From Noviherbaspirillum soli (GTDB lineage Bacteria; Pseudomonadota; Gammaproteobacteria; Burkholderiales; Burkholderiaceae_D): a stretch of DNA of 64,000 nt. A program made the position numbers and the translations under genes. Positions 17,119 to 25,952 of this stretch are shown here, one piece after another (position 1 is the stretch's first letter; each line of letters begins with the position of its first letter). The notes below the pieces were generated by a model. That model was not told the origin of the DNA, searched no databases, and worked only from the letters and a program-made list of their open reading frames with translations. The stretch covers positions 186,001-250,000 of the forward strand of contig NZ_JACYOX010000002.1 of assembly GCF_015352955.1 (NCBI RefSeq), written 5' to 3'.

Positions 17119-18900
17119 TCACAGGCCGTTGGTCTGCAGCCAGGCTTCCAGCAGCGCCAGCTGCCACAGGGTGGAACCGCGCAGCGGCGTGATGGCGCTG
17201 TCGGGGTCGGCCAGCATGCGTTCCACCGCGTCGCGCCGGAACAGGCCGCGTTCGCGCGCGCGCGGCGAGTCGAGCAGGCCGCGCACATACTCCAGGAAGT
17301 CGCCGCGCAGGTACTTCAGCGCCGGCACCGGGAAATAGCCCTTGGGCCGGTCGATCACCGCGGCCGGTATCACGCGGCGCGCCGCTTCCTTCAGCACATG
17401 CTTGCCGCCCTCGGCGATCTTGTGGCGCGCCGGGATGCGCGCCGCCAGCTCCACCAGTTCATGGTCGAGGAAGGGCACCCGCGCTTCCAGGCCGAAGGCC
17501 ATGGTCATGTTGTCGACCCGCTTGACCGGGTCGTCGACCAGCATCACCGTGGTGTCGAGGCGCAGCGCGCGGTCGATCGCGCTGTTCGCGCCGGGCATCG
17601 CGAAATGGCCGCGCAGGAAGTCGCCGCTCCAGTCGGGCATGTCCTTGCCGGCCTGAAGCAGTCCCAGCAGGTCCTGGTGGCCGCGGTCGAAGAACACCTT
17701 GCGATAGGCCGCCACGCCGGCTTCGTCGTCATGGATGTCGGCCAGCGGCGGATACCAGTGATAGCCGCCGAACACCTCGTCGGCGCCCTGGCCGCTCTGC
17801 ACCACGCGGCTATGCTTCGACACCGCCTGCGACAGCAGGTAGAAAGCCACGCAGTCGTGGCTGACCATGGGCTCGGACATCGCGGCGATCGCATCCGGCA
17901 GCGAGGCCAGCAGATGGTCGGCGGGAATGTGCAGCTTCTCATGCACCGTGCCGTAGTGCTTCGCAATCAGGTCCGAGTAGTAGTACTCGTCGCCGGCCTC
18001 CTGGTCCACCGCCTCGAAGCCGATCGAGTAGGTGCGCAGGTCCTTCGTGCCGGCTTCGGCCAGCAGGCCGGTGATCAGGCTGGAATCCAGCCCGCCCGAG
18101 AGCAGCACCCCGACCGGCACGTCGGCCACCAGGCGCCGCTTGACCGACAGGCGCAGCGATTCCAGCACCATGTCGCGCCATTCCCCGAAGCTGCGTTCCT
18201 GGTCTTCGGCCTTGCCGGGGAAGTCGAGCCGCCACCAGGTGGTGGTTTCGCTGCGGCCGTCGGGATGCACTGTCATGCAGGTCGCGGGCGCGAGCTTCCT
18301 CACGCCGCGCAGCATCGTCAGCGGCGCCGGCACCACCGCATGCCAGCTCAGGTAATGATGCAGTGCCTGCGTATCCAGCGTGGTGTCGATGCCGCCGCCC
18401 TTGAGCAGGGCCGGCAGCGTGGAGGCGAAGCGCAGCCGCTCCTTGTCCTGCGCGTAGTACAGCGGCTTGATGCCGAGCCGGTCGCGGGCCAGGTAGGTGA
18501 TGCCGCTATCGCGTTCCCACAGGGCAAACGCAAACATGCCGTACAGCCGGTCCAGGGCGGCCGGTCCCCATGCATGCCAGGCCTTGATGATGACTTCGGT
18601 GTCGCCGGTGGAGGCGAACTGATAGCCTTGCGCCTGCAGCTCGGCGCGCAGCTCGTGATGGTTGTAGATGGCGCCGTTGAAGACGATGCCCAGGCCGAGC
18701 AGATTGTCGATGAAGGGCTGGTGGGCGCGCTGGCTCAGGTCCATGATGGACAGGCGCCGGTGGCCGAAGCAGCGGCTGCCGAGGCTGAAGATGCCCTCGC
18801 CGTCGGGACCGCGCCGCGCCTGCGACTCCGCCATCCGGACGACCGCAGCGACGTCCGCAAATTGTTGATCGAACCGCAGTTCTCCTGCTATGCCGCACAT
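17119..18900 (-). CDS. asnO: N-acetylglutaminylglutamine amidotransferase (asparagine synthetase-like)
   Basis: The start at 18900 gives MCGIAGE, so the glutaminase nucleophile is Cys2 after Met removal; an upstream ATG would block this. The 593-residue protein has an N-terminal Ntn glutaminase domain (residues 2-about 200, RRGPDGEG, FNGAIYNH) and an ATP-pyrophosphatase synthetase domain (from about 215, with the PP-loop GVLLSGGLDSSLITGL and QSGQGADEVFGGY). It amidates the C-terminus of N-acetylglutaminylglutamine. It is the first gene of the operon. A GCCGGCGCG hairpin at 18933-18954 lies in its leader, about 35 bases before the start. Confidence 0.92.
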   Translation of the reverse strand: MCGIAGELRFDQQFADVAAVVRMAESQARRGPDGEGIFSLGSRCFGHRRLSIMDLSQRAHQPFIDNLLGLGIVFNGAIYNHHELRAELQAQGYQFASTGDTEVIIKAWHAWGPAALDRLYGMFAFALWERDSGITYLARDRLGIKPLYYAQDKERLRFASTLPALLKGGGIDTTLDTQALHHYLSWHAVVPAPLTMLRGVRKLAPATCMTVHPDGRSETTTWWRLDFPGKAEDQERSFGEWRDMVLESLRLSVKRRLVADVPVGVLLSGGLDSSLITGLLAEAGTKDLRTYSIGFEAVDQEAGDEYYYSDLIAKHYGTVHEKLHIPADHLLASLPDAIAAMSEPMVSHDCVAFYLLSQAVSKHSRVVQSGQGADEVFGGYHWYPPLADIHDDEAGVAAYRKVFFDRGHQDLLGLLQAGKDMPDWSGDFLRGHFAMPGANSAIDRALRLDTTVMLVDDPVKRVDNMTMAFGLEARVPFLDHELVELAARIPARHKIAEGGKHVLKEAARRVIPAAVIDRPKGYFPVPALKYLRGDFLEYVRGLLDSPRARERGLFRRDAVERMLADPDSAITPLRGSTLWQLALLEAWLQTNGL

Positions 18901-19380
18901 GACTGTTTCCAATAACTGTGATGATTGACTACGCCGGCGCGTGGCCGCGCCGGCACCTGTTGGATAGAAGGCGCTCGGCCGTGTGGGTTCCGCCGGCTGG
19001 CCGGATTTCTGGCCTGTATAACGAATGCCTCAAACAGAGGTGACAAAGACCGGCGAGCAAGGCCCGGCAGGCGTCGGCAAGCGGTGCCTGCCATGCCGGA
19101 GCTTTGAGCAGGCCGACTCGGGTGTGCGTTTTTGCAAACACTAGATATGGCGTTTTTTACTCTTCAGGCCCTATCTGTAGTGGTCATTTTTGCGGACTGG
19201 TGTAAAATACGCCCACCATTTCGGAGCCGCGATCGCGTGCTTTCCAGCAGTGCAGCATGCAGGGAAAGCGCCGCCGGATGACGGTCTCCGAGGCGGTTGC
19301 CAGCGCTCCACGAGGCCCCGAAGAATGCCGCCCGATGCAGCATGGCGGCTGCAAATCAAAGACATGTAAAGGACACGACG
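18901..19380. other. Intergenic region between divergent asnO and nrdB
   Basis: These 480 bases hold no convincing gene. From left to right: the asnO leader with a 9-bp stem hairpin (18933-18941 pairing with 18946-18954), an unassigned GC-rich part, two candidate NrdR boxes (19138-19153 and 19168-19183), a -10-like TAAAAT at 19203-19208, and a roughly 170-base nrdB leader containing a CTTTCC/GGAAAG hairpin near 19239-19267. No nrdA sequence is present. Confidence 0.6.
19138..19183 (+). promoter_or_regulatory. Pair of candidate NrdR boxes upstream of nrdB
   Basis: ACACTAGATATGGCGT (19138-19153) and GCCCTATCTGTAGTGG (19168-19183) both resemble the NrdR box (consensus ACACWATATATWGTGT) and are exactly 30 bases apart, about three helical turns, as expected for paired NrdR sites. 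The second lies where a -35 element would be for the TAAAAT at 19203-19208, consistent with repression of ribonucleotide reductase. Confidence 0.55.
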
Positions 19381-20556
19381 ATGCTTTCCTGGGACGATGA
19401 AGTTACCTCCACACCCGCGCCGCGCGCACCCGAGCCGCAAGCCCGCCTGCAGGCCGCGGTGCCTGCCAGCCCGTTGAATCAGGACGTGGCATACAACCCT
19501 GCGGTGATGGCCCAGCCCGATGCCGCGCCGGTCGCCGAGCGCCGCGTCAATGCCGCCGACAAGCGCATCATCAACGGCCAGACCGATGTCAACCAGCTGG
19601 TGCCGTTCAAGTACAAATGGGCCTGGGACAAATACCTCGCCGGCTGCGCCAATCACTGGATGCCGCAGGAAATCAACATGCAGCGCGATATCGAGCTGTG
19701 GAAGAACCCGAACGGCCTGACCGACGACGAGCGTCGCCTGGTCAAGCGCAACCTCGGCTTCTTCGTCACCGCCGATTCGCTGGCCGCCAACAACATCGTG
19801 CTGGGCACCTACCGCCACATTACGGCGCCCGAATGCCGCCAGTACCTGCTGCGCCAGGCATTCGAGGAAGCGATCCACACCCATGCCTACCAGTACATCG
19901 TCGAGTCGCTTGGCCTGGATGAAGGCGAGATCTTCAACGCTTATCACGAAGTCGCATCGATCCGCGACAAGGATGAGTTCCTGATCCCCTTCATCGACGT
20001 GCTGACCGATCCCGCCTTCACGACCGGCACCACCGAAGCGGACCAGAAACTGCTCAAGTCGCTGATCGTGTTTGCGTGCCTGATGGAAGGCCTGTTCTTC
20101 TATGTCGGCTTCACGCAGATCCTTGCGCTGGGCCGGCAGAACAAGATGATGGGCGCGGCCGAGCAGTACCAGTACATCCTGCGCGACGAGTCCATGCACT
20201 GCAACTTCGGCATCGACCTGATCAACACGATCAAGATGGAGAATCCGCACCTCTGGACACCCGAGTTCAAGGATGAAATCAAAGCGTTGTTTTTGCAGGC
20301 CGTAGAGTTGGAATATCGCTACGCAGAGGATACAATGCCGCGTGGTGTGCTAGGGCTGAATGCACCCATGTTCAAGGGCTACCTCCGCTTCATCGCAAAT
20401 CGTCGCGCGCAGCAAATTGGTCTGGACGCGATGTTCGCGCAAGAAGAAAATCCGTTCCCCTGGATGAGCGAGATGATCGACCTGAAGAAAGAGCGAAACT
20501 TTTTCGAAACAAGGGTCATCGAATACCAGACGGGTGGAGCGCTTAACTGGGATTAA
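19381..20556 (+). CDS. nrdB: Ribonucleoside-diphosphate reductase class Ia, beta subunit
   Basis: This 391-residue protein carries the di-iron/tyrosyl-radical subunit. The ExxH metal motif and radical Tyr are seen in [10 protein letters not shown] (Glu163, His166, Tyr170, with the Tyr four residues after the His as in Escherichia coli Tyr122), and the second ExxH in [11 protein letters not shown]. The C-terminal tail ending GGALNWD would dock into the alpha subunit. The start at 19381 (MLSWDDEV) is the usual one. The partner nrdA, normally adjacent, is absent from this window: the upstream neighbour is asnO on the other strand. Regulation by NrdR is likely from the paired upstream boxes. Confidence 0.95.
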   Translation: MLSWDDEVTSTPAPRAPEPQARLQAAVPASPLNQDVAYNPAVMAQPDAAPVAERRVNAADKRIINGQTDVNQLVPFKYKWAWDKYLAGCANHWMPQEINMQRDIELWKNPNGLTDDERRLVKRNLGFFVTADSLAANNIVLGTYRHITAPECRQYLLRQAFEEAIHTHAYQYIVESLGLDEGEIFNAYHEVASIRDKDEFLIPFIDVLTDPAFTTGTTEADQKLLKSLIVFACLMEGLFFYVGFTQILALGRQNKMMGAAEQYQYILRDESMHCNFGIDLINTIKMENPHLWTPEFKDEIKALFLQAVELEYRYAEDTMPRGVLGLNAPMFKGYLRFIANRRAQQIGLDAMFAQEENPFPWMSEMIDLKKERNFFETRVIEYQTGGALNWD

Positions 20557-20759
20557 GTTAAAGCGACAGATGACAGCGGTTGGCTTCATTAGCATCAGGA
20601 CGGCATCGCAGTTGATCCGTCCCCGAGTATCGATATCGGTGGCATGGATGAAAGCGTGAGCCGCTGCCCAAGATGAACTGGAACCAGAAAGACGGTGGGC
20701 CAAGAAAGGGTAAAACCGAATTGAATGGACAGTAGAAAATCTGAACGCTCTGACCTGCA

Positions 20760-20801
20760 AACGCCGCTGCGCCCGATCCTGTCGGGCAAGGCGGCGTTTT
20801 C
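20760..20801 (+). terminator. Two-part intrinsic terminator hairpin
   Basis: AACGCCGC (20760-20767) pairs with GCGGCGTT (20791-20798), and inside it GCCCGA (20771-20776) pairs with TCGGGC (20782-20787). A TTTTCTTC tract follows. Confidence 0.75.
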
Positions 20802-20839
20802 TTCGAAAAACGGTTTGTCCTTTTTGAAACAGTATTCCG

Positions 20840-20868
20840 ACGCCGGCTTTGTGGCCGGCGTTTTTTTT
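20840..20868 (+). terminator. Strong intrinsic terminator
   Basis: ACGCCGGC (20840-20847) pairs with GCCGGCGT (20854-20861) around a six-base loop and is followed by eight T residues, a textbook intrinsic terminator. Confidence 0.88.
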
Positions 20869-21074
20869 GGCGGTCGCCGCGCGCTTGCGCGCCGCAACAG
20901 CCAATGATGGCTGAAGTGCTGCATGAACGAGGAGATGCAGCAGTTCAGCTGGTGCCGAATTCATTAGCGCAAGCGCAGCCTGCTTGTGCCGATGAATAAC
21001 CCGCCCGGGGCAGCGCGATGCCACGGGCGGGTTCGATCTTTAGCTTGATTTCCTATCACGTGAAGGAGAAACAA

Positions 21075-21830
21075 ATGGCAACAGCAGCAAAGAAAACCGC
21101 GGCGAAGAAAACCGCCGCGAAAAAAGCTGCTACCGGCAAGCCGGTAGCAAAGAAGGCCGCCGCTCCGGCCAAGAAAGCGGTCGCTAAAAAGGCCGTAGCC
21201 AAGAAGGCAGTCGCCAAGAAAGCGGTCGCCAAGAAGGCCGTAGCGAAGAAGGCGGTTGCCAAGAAGGCCGTAGCCAAGAAGGCAGTCGCGAAGAAGGCGG
21301 TCGCCAAGAAGGCGGTCGCCAAGAAGGCCGTAGCCAAGAAGGCGGTCGCGAAGAAGGCGGTCGCCAAGAAGGCCGTAGCCAAGAAGGCGGTCGCCAAGAA
21401 GGCGGTCGCCAAGAAGGCCGTAGCCAAGAAGGCGGTCGCCAAGAAGGCGGTCGCCAAGAAGGCCGTAGCCAAGAAGGCAGTCGCCAAGAAGGCAGTCGCC
21501 AAGAAGGCCGTAGCCAAGACAGCGGTAGCCAAGAAAGCGGTAGCCAAGAAAGCGGTCGCCAAAAAGGCCGCTGCCAAGAAAGCGCCAGCCAAGACGGCGG
21601 TAGCGAAGAAGGCACCGCAGGCTGCGCCAGCGAAGAAGGCCGCAGCGCCGGCCAAGACCGCAGCGCCCAAGAAAGCGGCAGCCAGGAAGAGTGCGGCCAC
21701 CACGGCCGCCAAGGCCGCGGCACCAGCCACGCCAGCAGCAGCGCCCGCCGCACCGGCAACGCCCGCTGTGAAGACCGTCATCAACCCGGCTGCAGCCTGG
21801 CCGTTCCCGACCGGCACCAACCGTCCTTAA
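21075..21830 (+). CDS. Histone H1-like Ala/Lys-rich DNA-binding protein
   Basis: ATG at 21075 follows an AAGGAGA site by seven bases. The 251-residue protein is almost entirely Ala, Lys and Val: an AAKKTAAKK opening, then about 25 tandem AVAKK pentapeptides (roughly residues 36-160), a less regular [10 protein letters not shown] segment, and a neutral Ala/Pro/Thr-rich end closing PFPTGTNRP. Such proteins resemble the C-terminal tail of eukaryotic histone H1 and the HctB/BpH1-type nucleoid proteins of Chlamydia and Burkholderiales; they bind DNA non-specifically and compact it. There is no folded domain. Repeat number probably varies between strains. A strong terminator follows. Confidence 0.9.
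   Translation: MATAAKKTAAKKTAAKKAATGKPVAKKAAAPAKKAVAKKAVAKKAVAKKAVAKKAVAKKAVAKKAVAKKAVAKKAVAKKAVAKKAVAKKAVAKKAVAKKAVAKKAVAKKAVAKKAVAKKAVAKKAVAKKAVAKKAVAKKAVAKKAVAKTAVAKKAVAKKAVAKKAAAKKAPAKTAVAKKAPQAAPAKKAAAPAKTAAPKKAAARKSAATTAAKAAAPATPAAAPAAPATPAVKTVINPAAAWPFPTGTNRP
21177..21560 (+). repeat. 15-bp tandem repeat array inside the histone-like gene
   Basis: About 25 copies of a 15-base unit, GCSGTNGCCAAGAAG, encode AVAKK. Two variants (GCGGTCGCCAAGAAG and GCCGTAGCCAAGAAG) alternate, giving a higher-order period of 30 to 45 bases. Slippage or unequal recombination would change length by whole pentapeptides without a frameshift. Confidence 0.9.
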
Positions 21831-21872
21831 GACGCTGGCTGCTTGGTCGCCCGCTTAAGTTCGGGCACAATG

Positions 21873-21909
21873 CCCGCTGCATGACCGAACGTCATGCAGC
21901 GGGTTTTTT
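21873..21909 (+). terminator. Intrinsic terminator after the histone-like gene
   Basis: A perfect 13-bp stem (21873-21885 with 21891-21903) closes on a CGAAC loop and is followed by six T residues. It ends just before the YggT gene. Confidence 0.9.
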
Positions 21910-21927
21910 ATCAGGGGGAACAACGCC

Positions 21928-22473
21928 GTGCTGTACAGTATTTTTGGTCTGATCGTCGATACCGTTACCGGCATCCTGGGTGCGCTTTTCCTGCTGCGTT
22001 TCTGGATGCAGGCAGTGCGGGTGCGCCCACCGATGGCCTTCGCGCATTTCATGTTCCAGGCAACCGACTGGCTGGTCAAGCCGCTGCGCCGGCTGCTACC
22101 GGGCGTGGGCGGCTATGACTGGGCCTCACTGATCGGCGCCTTTCTGATGATCATGGTATCGGTCGCGCTGGACCTGCTGATCGCCGCCAGCGTCACGCCG
22201 CAAGCGCTGATCGTGCTGTCGCTGTTGCGGCTGGTGCAGTGGATGCTGTACGGCCTGATGGGCCTGCTGCTCATTGAAGTGATCTTCAGCTGGGTCAATC
22301 CGCATGCGCCGCTGGCGCCGCTGGTCAGGGCCATGAACGAGCCCATGATGCGCCCGCTGCGGCGCATCATACCGCTGATGGGCGGCATTGACTTGAGCCC
22401 CATCGTGGCCTTCCTGCTGCTGCGCATTGCGCTGTCGGTCAGCAGCGCGCTGCTGCTGCCGCTGGCCTTCTGA
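21928..22473 (+). CDS. YggT-family inner membrane protein
   Basis: The GTG start at 21928 lies about eight bases after AGGGGGA. The 181-residue protein has the duplicated YggT repeat: each half has hydrophobic helices followed by a conserved amphipathic segment, FMFQATDWLVKPLRRLLPGVGGYDW (first half) and PLVRAMNEPMMRPLRRIIPLMGGIDLSPIVAF (second half). About four membrane segments are expected. Members of this family affect osmotic tolerance and membrane protein biogenesis; the exact activity is not settled. It stands between the histone terminator and a convergent lipoprotein gene. Confidence 0.9.
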   Translation: MLYSIFGLIVDTVTGILGALFLLRFWMQAVRVRPPMAFAHFMFQATDWLVKPLRRLLPGVGGYDWASLIGAFLMIMVSVALDLLIAASVTPQALIVLSLLRLVQWMLYGLMGLLLIEVIFSWVNPHAPLAPLVRAMNEPMMRPLRRIIPLMGGIDLSPIVAFLLLRIALSVSSALLLPLAF

Positions 22474-22485
22474 CGGGCTGCTGGC

Positions 22486-22776
22486 TTACTCCAGCCGCTC
22501 GATGCGCGCGGTGCCGCGGCTGTGGGTGACCCTGACCTTGTCGCCCACCTTGAACACTTCCGTCGTCATCACTTCTTCGGTGGCAACGCTGCCGTTGTCG
22601 TAGCGCAGCTGCAGGCGGGCGATCGCATCCGCCGAGGCCGGCATCTCCACCCCGATCACCATGGCGTTGCGCACCACCGTGGTTCCCTGCGTGGATGACG
22701 TGAAAGGCAGGCCGGGGTCGCCGGCGCAGCCCGACATTGCGGCCAGGGCCAGGCTGATGCCCAGTATCTTGCGCAT
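22486..22776 (-). CDS. Small lipoprotein, hypothetical
   Basis: The 96-residue protein begins with a lipoprotein signal peptide, MRKILGISLALAAMSGC, with Cys17 as the lipidation site and Ala-Met-Ser-Gly as the lipobox; Gly-Asp-type residues after the Cys do not give a clear sorting rule. The mature part is mostly beta-type with VGDKVRVTHSRGTARIERLE at the end, resembling glycine-zipper-free outer membrane lipoproteins often annotated in Burkholderiales. It follows the PfkB kinase on the same strand by 24 bases and is probably co-transcribed with it. Function unknown. Confidence 0.7.
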   Translation of the reverse strand: MRKILGISLALAAMSGCAGDPGLPFTSSTQGTTVVRNAMVIGVEMPASADAIARLQLRYDNGSVATEEVMTTEVFKVGDKVRVTHSRGTARIERLE

Positions 22777-22800
22777 GCTGTTCTCCCTTTCTGTGCGTGG

Positions 22801-23733
22801 TCAGAAGCGGTAACCGAAAGCCTGCTCGAAGCGCTCTTCGATTTCGGCCAGCGACGGCGCATGATTCTGGCCGCCCTGATGGGTGATCTTGATCGCGCCC
22901 ATCAGGCTGGCGATGCGGCCGGTGGTTTCCCAATCGTAGCCACGAGCCAGGCCATGCATCATGCCGGCGCGGAAAGCGTCGCCGCAGCCAGTGGGGTCCA
23001 CCACTTTCTCTACCGGCACACAAGGTATGTCGATGCGCCTGCCGCCGGTATGGATTTCCGAACCGTGCTCGCCGCGCGTCACTACCAGCGCATCCACCTT
23101 GCCGGCGATGTCGGCGAGGGACAAGCCGGTGCGTTCCATCAGCAGTTCAGCCTCGTAGTCGTTGACTGCAACCCAGGTGGCAAGTTCAATGAAGCGGGTC
23201 AGCGCGGCGCCGTCGAACATCGGCAGGCCCTGGCCGGGGTCGAAGATGAAGGGTACCTTCAGGTCGGCGCATTGCTGCGCATGCTGCAGCATGCCGTCGC
23301 GGCCATCGGGGGCAATGATGGCCAGCTTGACGGCGCCGGCGTCGGCCACCTTGTTCTCGAACGACACCGACATCGCGCCCGGATGGAATGCGGTGATCTG
23401 GTTGCTGCCGGCATCGGTGGTGATGAAGGCCTGCGCGGTATAGGCGTCGTCTATCGTGCGTATGCAGCGCCGCGAGATTTCCAGCTGGTCCAGCCGTTCA
23501 TGATAGGCGCCGCCGTCCTGGCCTATGGTGGCCATGATCAGCGGATCGCCGCCCAGAAGCTTCAGGTTATAGGCAATGTTCCCGGCGCAGCCGCCAAACT
23601 CGCGGCGCATGCTGGGCACCAGGAAGGCCACATTGATCTTGTGCAGCTGATCAGCCAGCAGGGCTTCGGAAAAGCGGCCGCCGAAGGACATGATGGTATC
23701 GAAAGCAAGCGAACCGCAGATGAGGGCAGTCAT
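22801..23733 (-). CDS. PfkB-family carbohydrate/nucleoside kinase
   Basis: This 310-residue protein has both PfkB signatures: the N-terminal glycine region REFGGCAGNIAYNLKLLGG (about 44-62), and the C-terminal VDPTGCGDAFRAGMMHGL, with the catalytic Asp in GCGDAF (about 254). It transfers phosphate from ATP to a sugar or nucleoside. Sequence style (ICGSLAFDTIMSF at the start) is that of adenosine-kinase-like members in betaproteobacteria, but the substrate cannot be fixed. It follows the DUF3426 gene by 30 bases within a long minus-strand group. Confidence 0.88.
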   Translation of the reverse strand: MTALICGSLAFDTIMSFGGRFSEALLADQLHKINVAFLVPSMRREFGGCAGNIAYNLKLLGGDPLIMATIGQDGGAYHERLDQLEISRRCIRTIDDAYTAQAFITTDAGSNQITAFHPGAMSVSFENKVADAGAVKLAIIAPDGRDGMLQHAQQCADLKVPFIFDPGQGLPMFDGAALTRFIELATWVAVNDYEAELLMERTGLSLADIAGKVDALVVTRGEHGSEIHTGGRRIDIPCVPVEKVVDPTGCGDAFRAGMMHGLARGYDWETTGRIASLMGAIKITHQGGQNHAPSLAEIEERFEQAFGYRF

Positions 23734-23763
23734 GGAAAGTCCGTTCAGGAAAGAGGATGAGGA

Positions 23764-24894
23764 TCAGGGATAGAACAGGTAGACGCGAAAACCGGCGGCC
23801 TTGACCTGCGTGAGATTGAACACCAGCCGTGCCGGTTGCTCGGAATTGGGCGCAAAGCCTTCGGCCGGATCCTGGCCTGCGGGCAGGTAGTCGCGCGGCG
23901 CGATCACCCGGCGCGCCACCGCGGCTTCGTTGGCGTCGTTCAGGGTCAGCTCGATGTGCGGCCATTGCTGGCGGGTGGCGCTGCGGTTGCGCAGCAGGGC
24001 CAGCAGCGTGAAGGTGTCGGTGTTGCCGGGCAGGGCCTGCAGCTCGCTCGACTCGATGGTCACCATCTCGATATGGGCCGGCAGGCCAACCGTGCAGCCG
24101 GCCAGGCGGCACACCCCGGCCAGCATGGTGGAGGCGGCGGGCGAAGCGGCCGCCAGCTGCACCCTGAAGTGATACACGACCTGAAAGGCCAGCAGCAGCG
24201 ACAGGACTGCCGATCCGGCCAGCAGGCCCAGCCTGGTGCCGCGCGCCAGGCGCTGCTGGCGGCGCGCCTGCATCACGAAGTCCGGTTCCGCCGAGTCGAG
24301 GGCGTCGATCGCATCCTCGTCGGGCCGGGCCCGCTTGCCGCTCATGCCGCGCCATGGCTTGCTCTTCAAGTCGTCGATCACGCGTCCGAGTTCGTCGCTG
24401 CTGTCGGCGGCGCGTGCGCTGGCGGCGGTCTGCTCCGCGGCCGGCGCGGCGGCCATGCGCGGCAATGAGAACGCGGGTTGGGCAGGTGGCTGTGCTGTTG
24501 CGGGCGGCGGCGTGTCGGGCTTCTCGGGCTCCTCATCGAAGTGGGAGAAGTCCATCAGGGTCATGCGCAGCAGCGGATCGGGCGACGGCTGGTCGGCCGC
24601 CGGGGTAGCAGCCGCCGGTGGCGTCAATGAAATGGCCGGCGTCGTGGGCGCATCTGCCGGTGGCTGTGCCGGCGCAGCCGATGGCGTGGCCGGAGCAGCC
24701 GGCGCGTCCACTTCAGGCTGCGGCGCGGCAGCAGGGGCCGACGGCTCCAGTGGCCGCAGCAGGTGGTCGGTGCCGTTGAAGATTTCCTTGCAGGCGCCGC
24801 AGCGCACCAGGCCGCCACGCAGCTTGAGCTGGTCCTGGACGACCCGGAACGTGGTCCGGCAGTGCGGGCAGCGGGTCGCCAGCACCGTGGCCAT
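23764..24894 (-). CDS. DUF3426 zinc-ribbon membrane protein
   Basis: The 376-residue protein starts with an MJ0042-type zinc ribbon: RCPHC (Cys9, Cys12) and RCGAC (Cys32, Cys35). A long low-complexity Pro/Ala segment (about 50-170) follows, then one membrane helix at about residues 208-232 (GLLAGSAVLSLLLAFQVVYHF) and a C-terminal DUF3426 domain presumably outside the membrane. Its ATG overlaps the stop of prmA by one base (TAATG), so translation is coupled. The prmA-DUF3426 pair is a constant arrangement in betaproteobacteria; the function is unknown, possibly a membrane sensor. Confidence 0.88.
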   Translation of the reverse strand: MATVLATRCPHCRTTFRVVQDQLKLRGGLVRCGACKEIFNGTDHLLRPLEPSAPAAAPQPEVDAPAAPATPSAAPAQPPADAPTTPAISLTPPAAATPAADQPSPDPLLRMTLMDFSHFDEEPEKPDTPPPATAQPPAQPAFSLPRMAAAPAAEQTAASARAADSSDELGRVIDDLKSKPWRGMSGKRARPDEDAIDALDSAEPDFVMQARRQQRLARGTRLGLLAGSAVLSLLLAFQVVYHFRVQLAAASPAASTMLAGVCRLAGCTVGLPAHIEMVTIESSELQALPGNTDTFTLLALLRNRSATRQQWPHIELTLNDANEAAVARRVIAPRDYLPAGQDPAEGFAPNSEQPARLVFNLTQVKAAGFRVYLFYP

Positions 24895-25817
24895 TACCGG
24901 CCGCCGTCGGTCTTGGCGGCCCCTGCCAGCGCCACCCAGCCTTCACGCTCGGCCCAGACGCAGAGGGCGATGTAGGGCGCATAGGCATCGATGACTTCCT
25001 GCGCCTGGCGCGCCAGCACGCCCGACAGCACCAGGGCGCCGCCCTGCTTGACCCGGCCGGCCAGCATCGGCGCCATCAGCTTCAAGGGACTCGACAGGAT
25101 GTTGGCCACCACCACGTCGTAGCGGGTGTGCGCTTCGGTGGCGCCGAACTGGTCCGGCAGGTAATAGGCAATGTCGCAATGGTTGCGCTGGGCATTGAAG
25201 TCGGCCGATTCGATTGCCTGCGGGTCGATGTCGACGCCGGCCACCGGCGCTGCGCCCAGCTTCGCGGCCACCATGGCCAGGATGCCGGAGCCGCAGCCAT
25301 AGTCGAGCACCGACAGGCCATGCGGCGGATGGGATTCCAGCCACTCCATGCACAGCCGGGTGGTGGGGTGGCTGCCCGTGCCGAAGGCCAGGCCAGGGTC
25401 CAGCTCCAGCACCAGCGCACCTGGATCGGGCGCGTCATGCCAGCTCGGCACCACCCAGATGTTCCTGCCGATATGGATGGGCTCGAACTGCGATTGCGTC
25501 AGCCGCACCCAGTCCTGGTCCGCCACCGCGCGCAGTTGATGCCGTACCTCGCCGGCCGACAGGCCCAGCGCCGCCAGCGCATCGGTGATGATGGCGTCGT
25601 GGTCGGCGTCGGCATCGGCCAGCGCCACCACGCGGCTGCGTTCCCAGCCGGGCTGGGTCGGCTCCATGCCAGGTTCGCCAAACACCGGCTGCTCGGCATC
25701 GGTGCCGGCATCGGCATCTTCCACCGACACCGACAGTGCGCCGGCTTCCATCAGCGCGTCCGACAGCAGTTCAGCCTGATGCAGGGGTACTTCGATCACG
25801 ATTTCAGTCCAGCTCAT
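24894..25817 (-). CDS. prmA: Ribosomal protein L11 methyltransferase
   Basis: This 307-residue protein trimethylates ribosomal protein L11 using SAM. It starts [11 protein letters not shown] with the N-terminal substrate-recognition domain, followed by the catalytic domain with [15 protein letters not shown] (about 139-153), [21 protein letters not shown] (SAM motif I) and [10 protein letters not shown], the PrmA N-I-L motif. Length is the family norm. It is placed 205 bases after accC and directly before the DUF3426 gene. A TATATA stretch at about 25860-25867 may be part of its promoter. Confidence 0.95.
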   Translation of the reverse strand: MSWTEIVIEVPLHQAELLSDALMEAGALSVSVEDADAGTDAEQPVFGEPGMEPTQPGWERSRVVALADADADHDAIITDALAALGLSAGEVRHQLRAVADQDWVRLTQSQFEPIHIGRNIWVVPSWHDAPDPGALVLELDPGLAFGTGSHPTTRLCMEWLESHPPHGLSVLDYGCGSGILAMVAAKLGAAPVAGVDIDPQAIESADFNAQRNHCDIAYYLPDQFGATEAHTRYDVVVANILSSPLKLMAPMLAGRVKQGGALVLSGVLARQAQEVIDAYAPYIALCVWAEREGWVALAGAAKTDGGR

Positions 25818-25905
25818 GAGTATTCCGTCGGGTTGGATGGATGGTGTCCGGCCTGGCCGCTATATATAACAGCTTTGTTCAGGATGGGAAGCGCAATCGT
25901 AGCGC

Positions 25906-25947
25906 GCAATCGGCAATCGGCAATGGGCAATACGCAATGGGCAATCA
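25906..25947. repeat. Six 7-bp tandem repeats
   Basis: Six contiguous copies of GCAATNN (GCAATCG twice, GCAATGG twice, GCAATAC, GCAATCA) run between accC and prmA. A seventh partial copy lies just upstream at 25892-25898. Confidence 0.8.
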
Positions 25948-25952
25948 CGAAT

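Larger units (their letters stand above)
20557..21074. other. Intergenic region with two terminators, possible small RNA
   Basis: No protein gene is supported between nrdB and the histone-like gene. There is about 200 bases of unassigned sequence, then two intrinsic terminator hairpins in the plus direction (20760-20801 and 20840-20868), and a long GC-rich inverted repeat ACCCGCCCG/CGGGCGGGT at about 20999-21035 shortly before the histone gene. Two terminators so far from nrdB suggest either a long 3' UTR or a separate small transcript. Confidence 0.5.

Noticed and set aside
21177-21560. Possible CRISPR array because of regular short repeats
   Set aside because: The 15-bp units are contiguous with no spacers and lie in frame inside a coding sequence.
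21056-21820. Minus-strand open frame of repeated ATAFL units opposite the histone-like gene
   Set aside because: It is a direct consequence of the 15-bp repeat in the sense gene, with no independent start signal.
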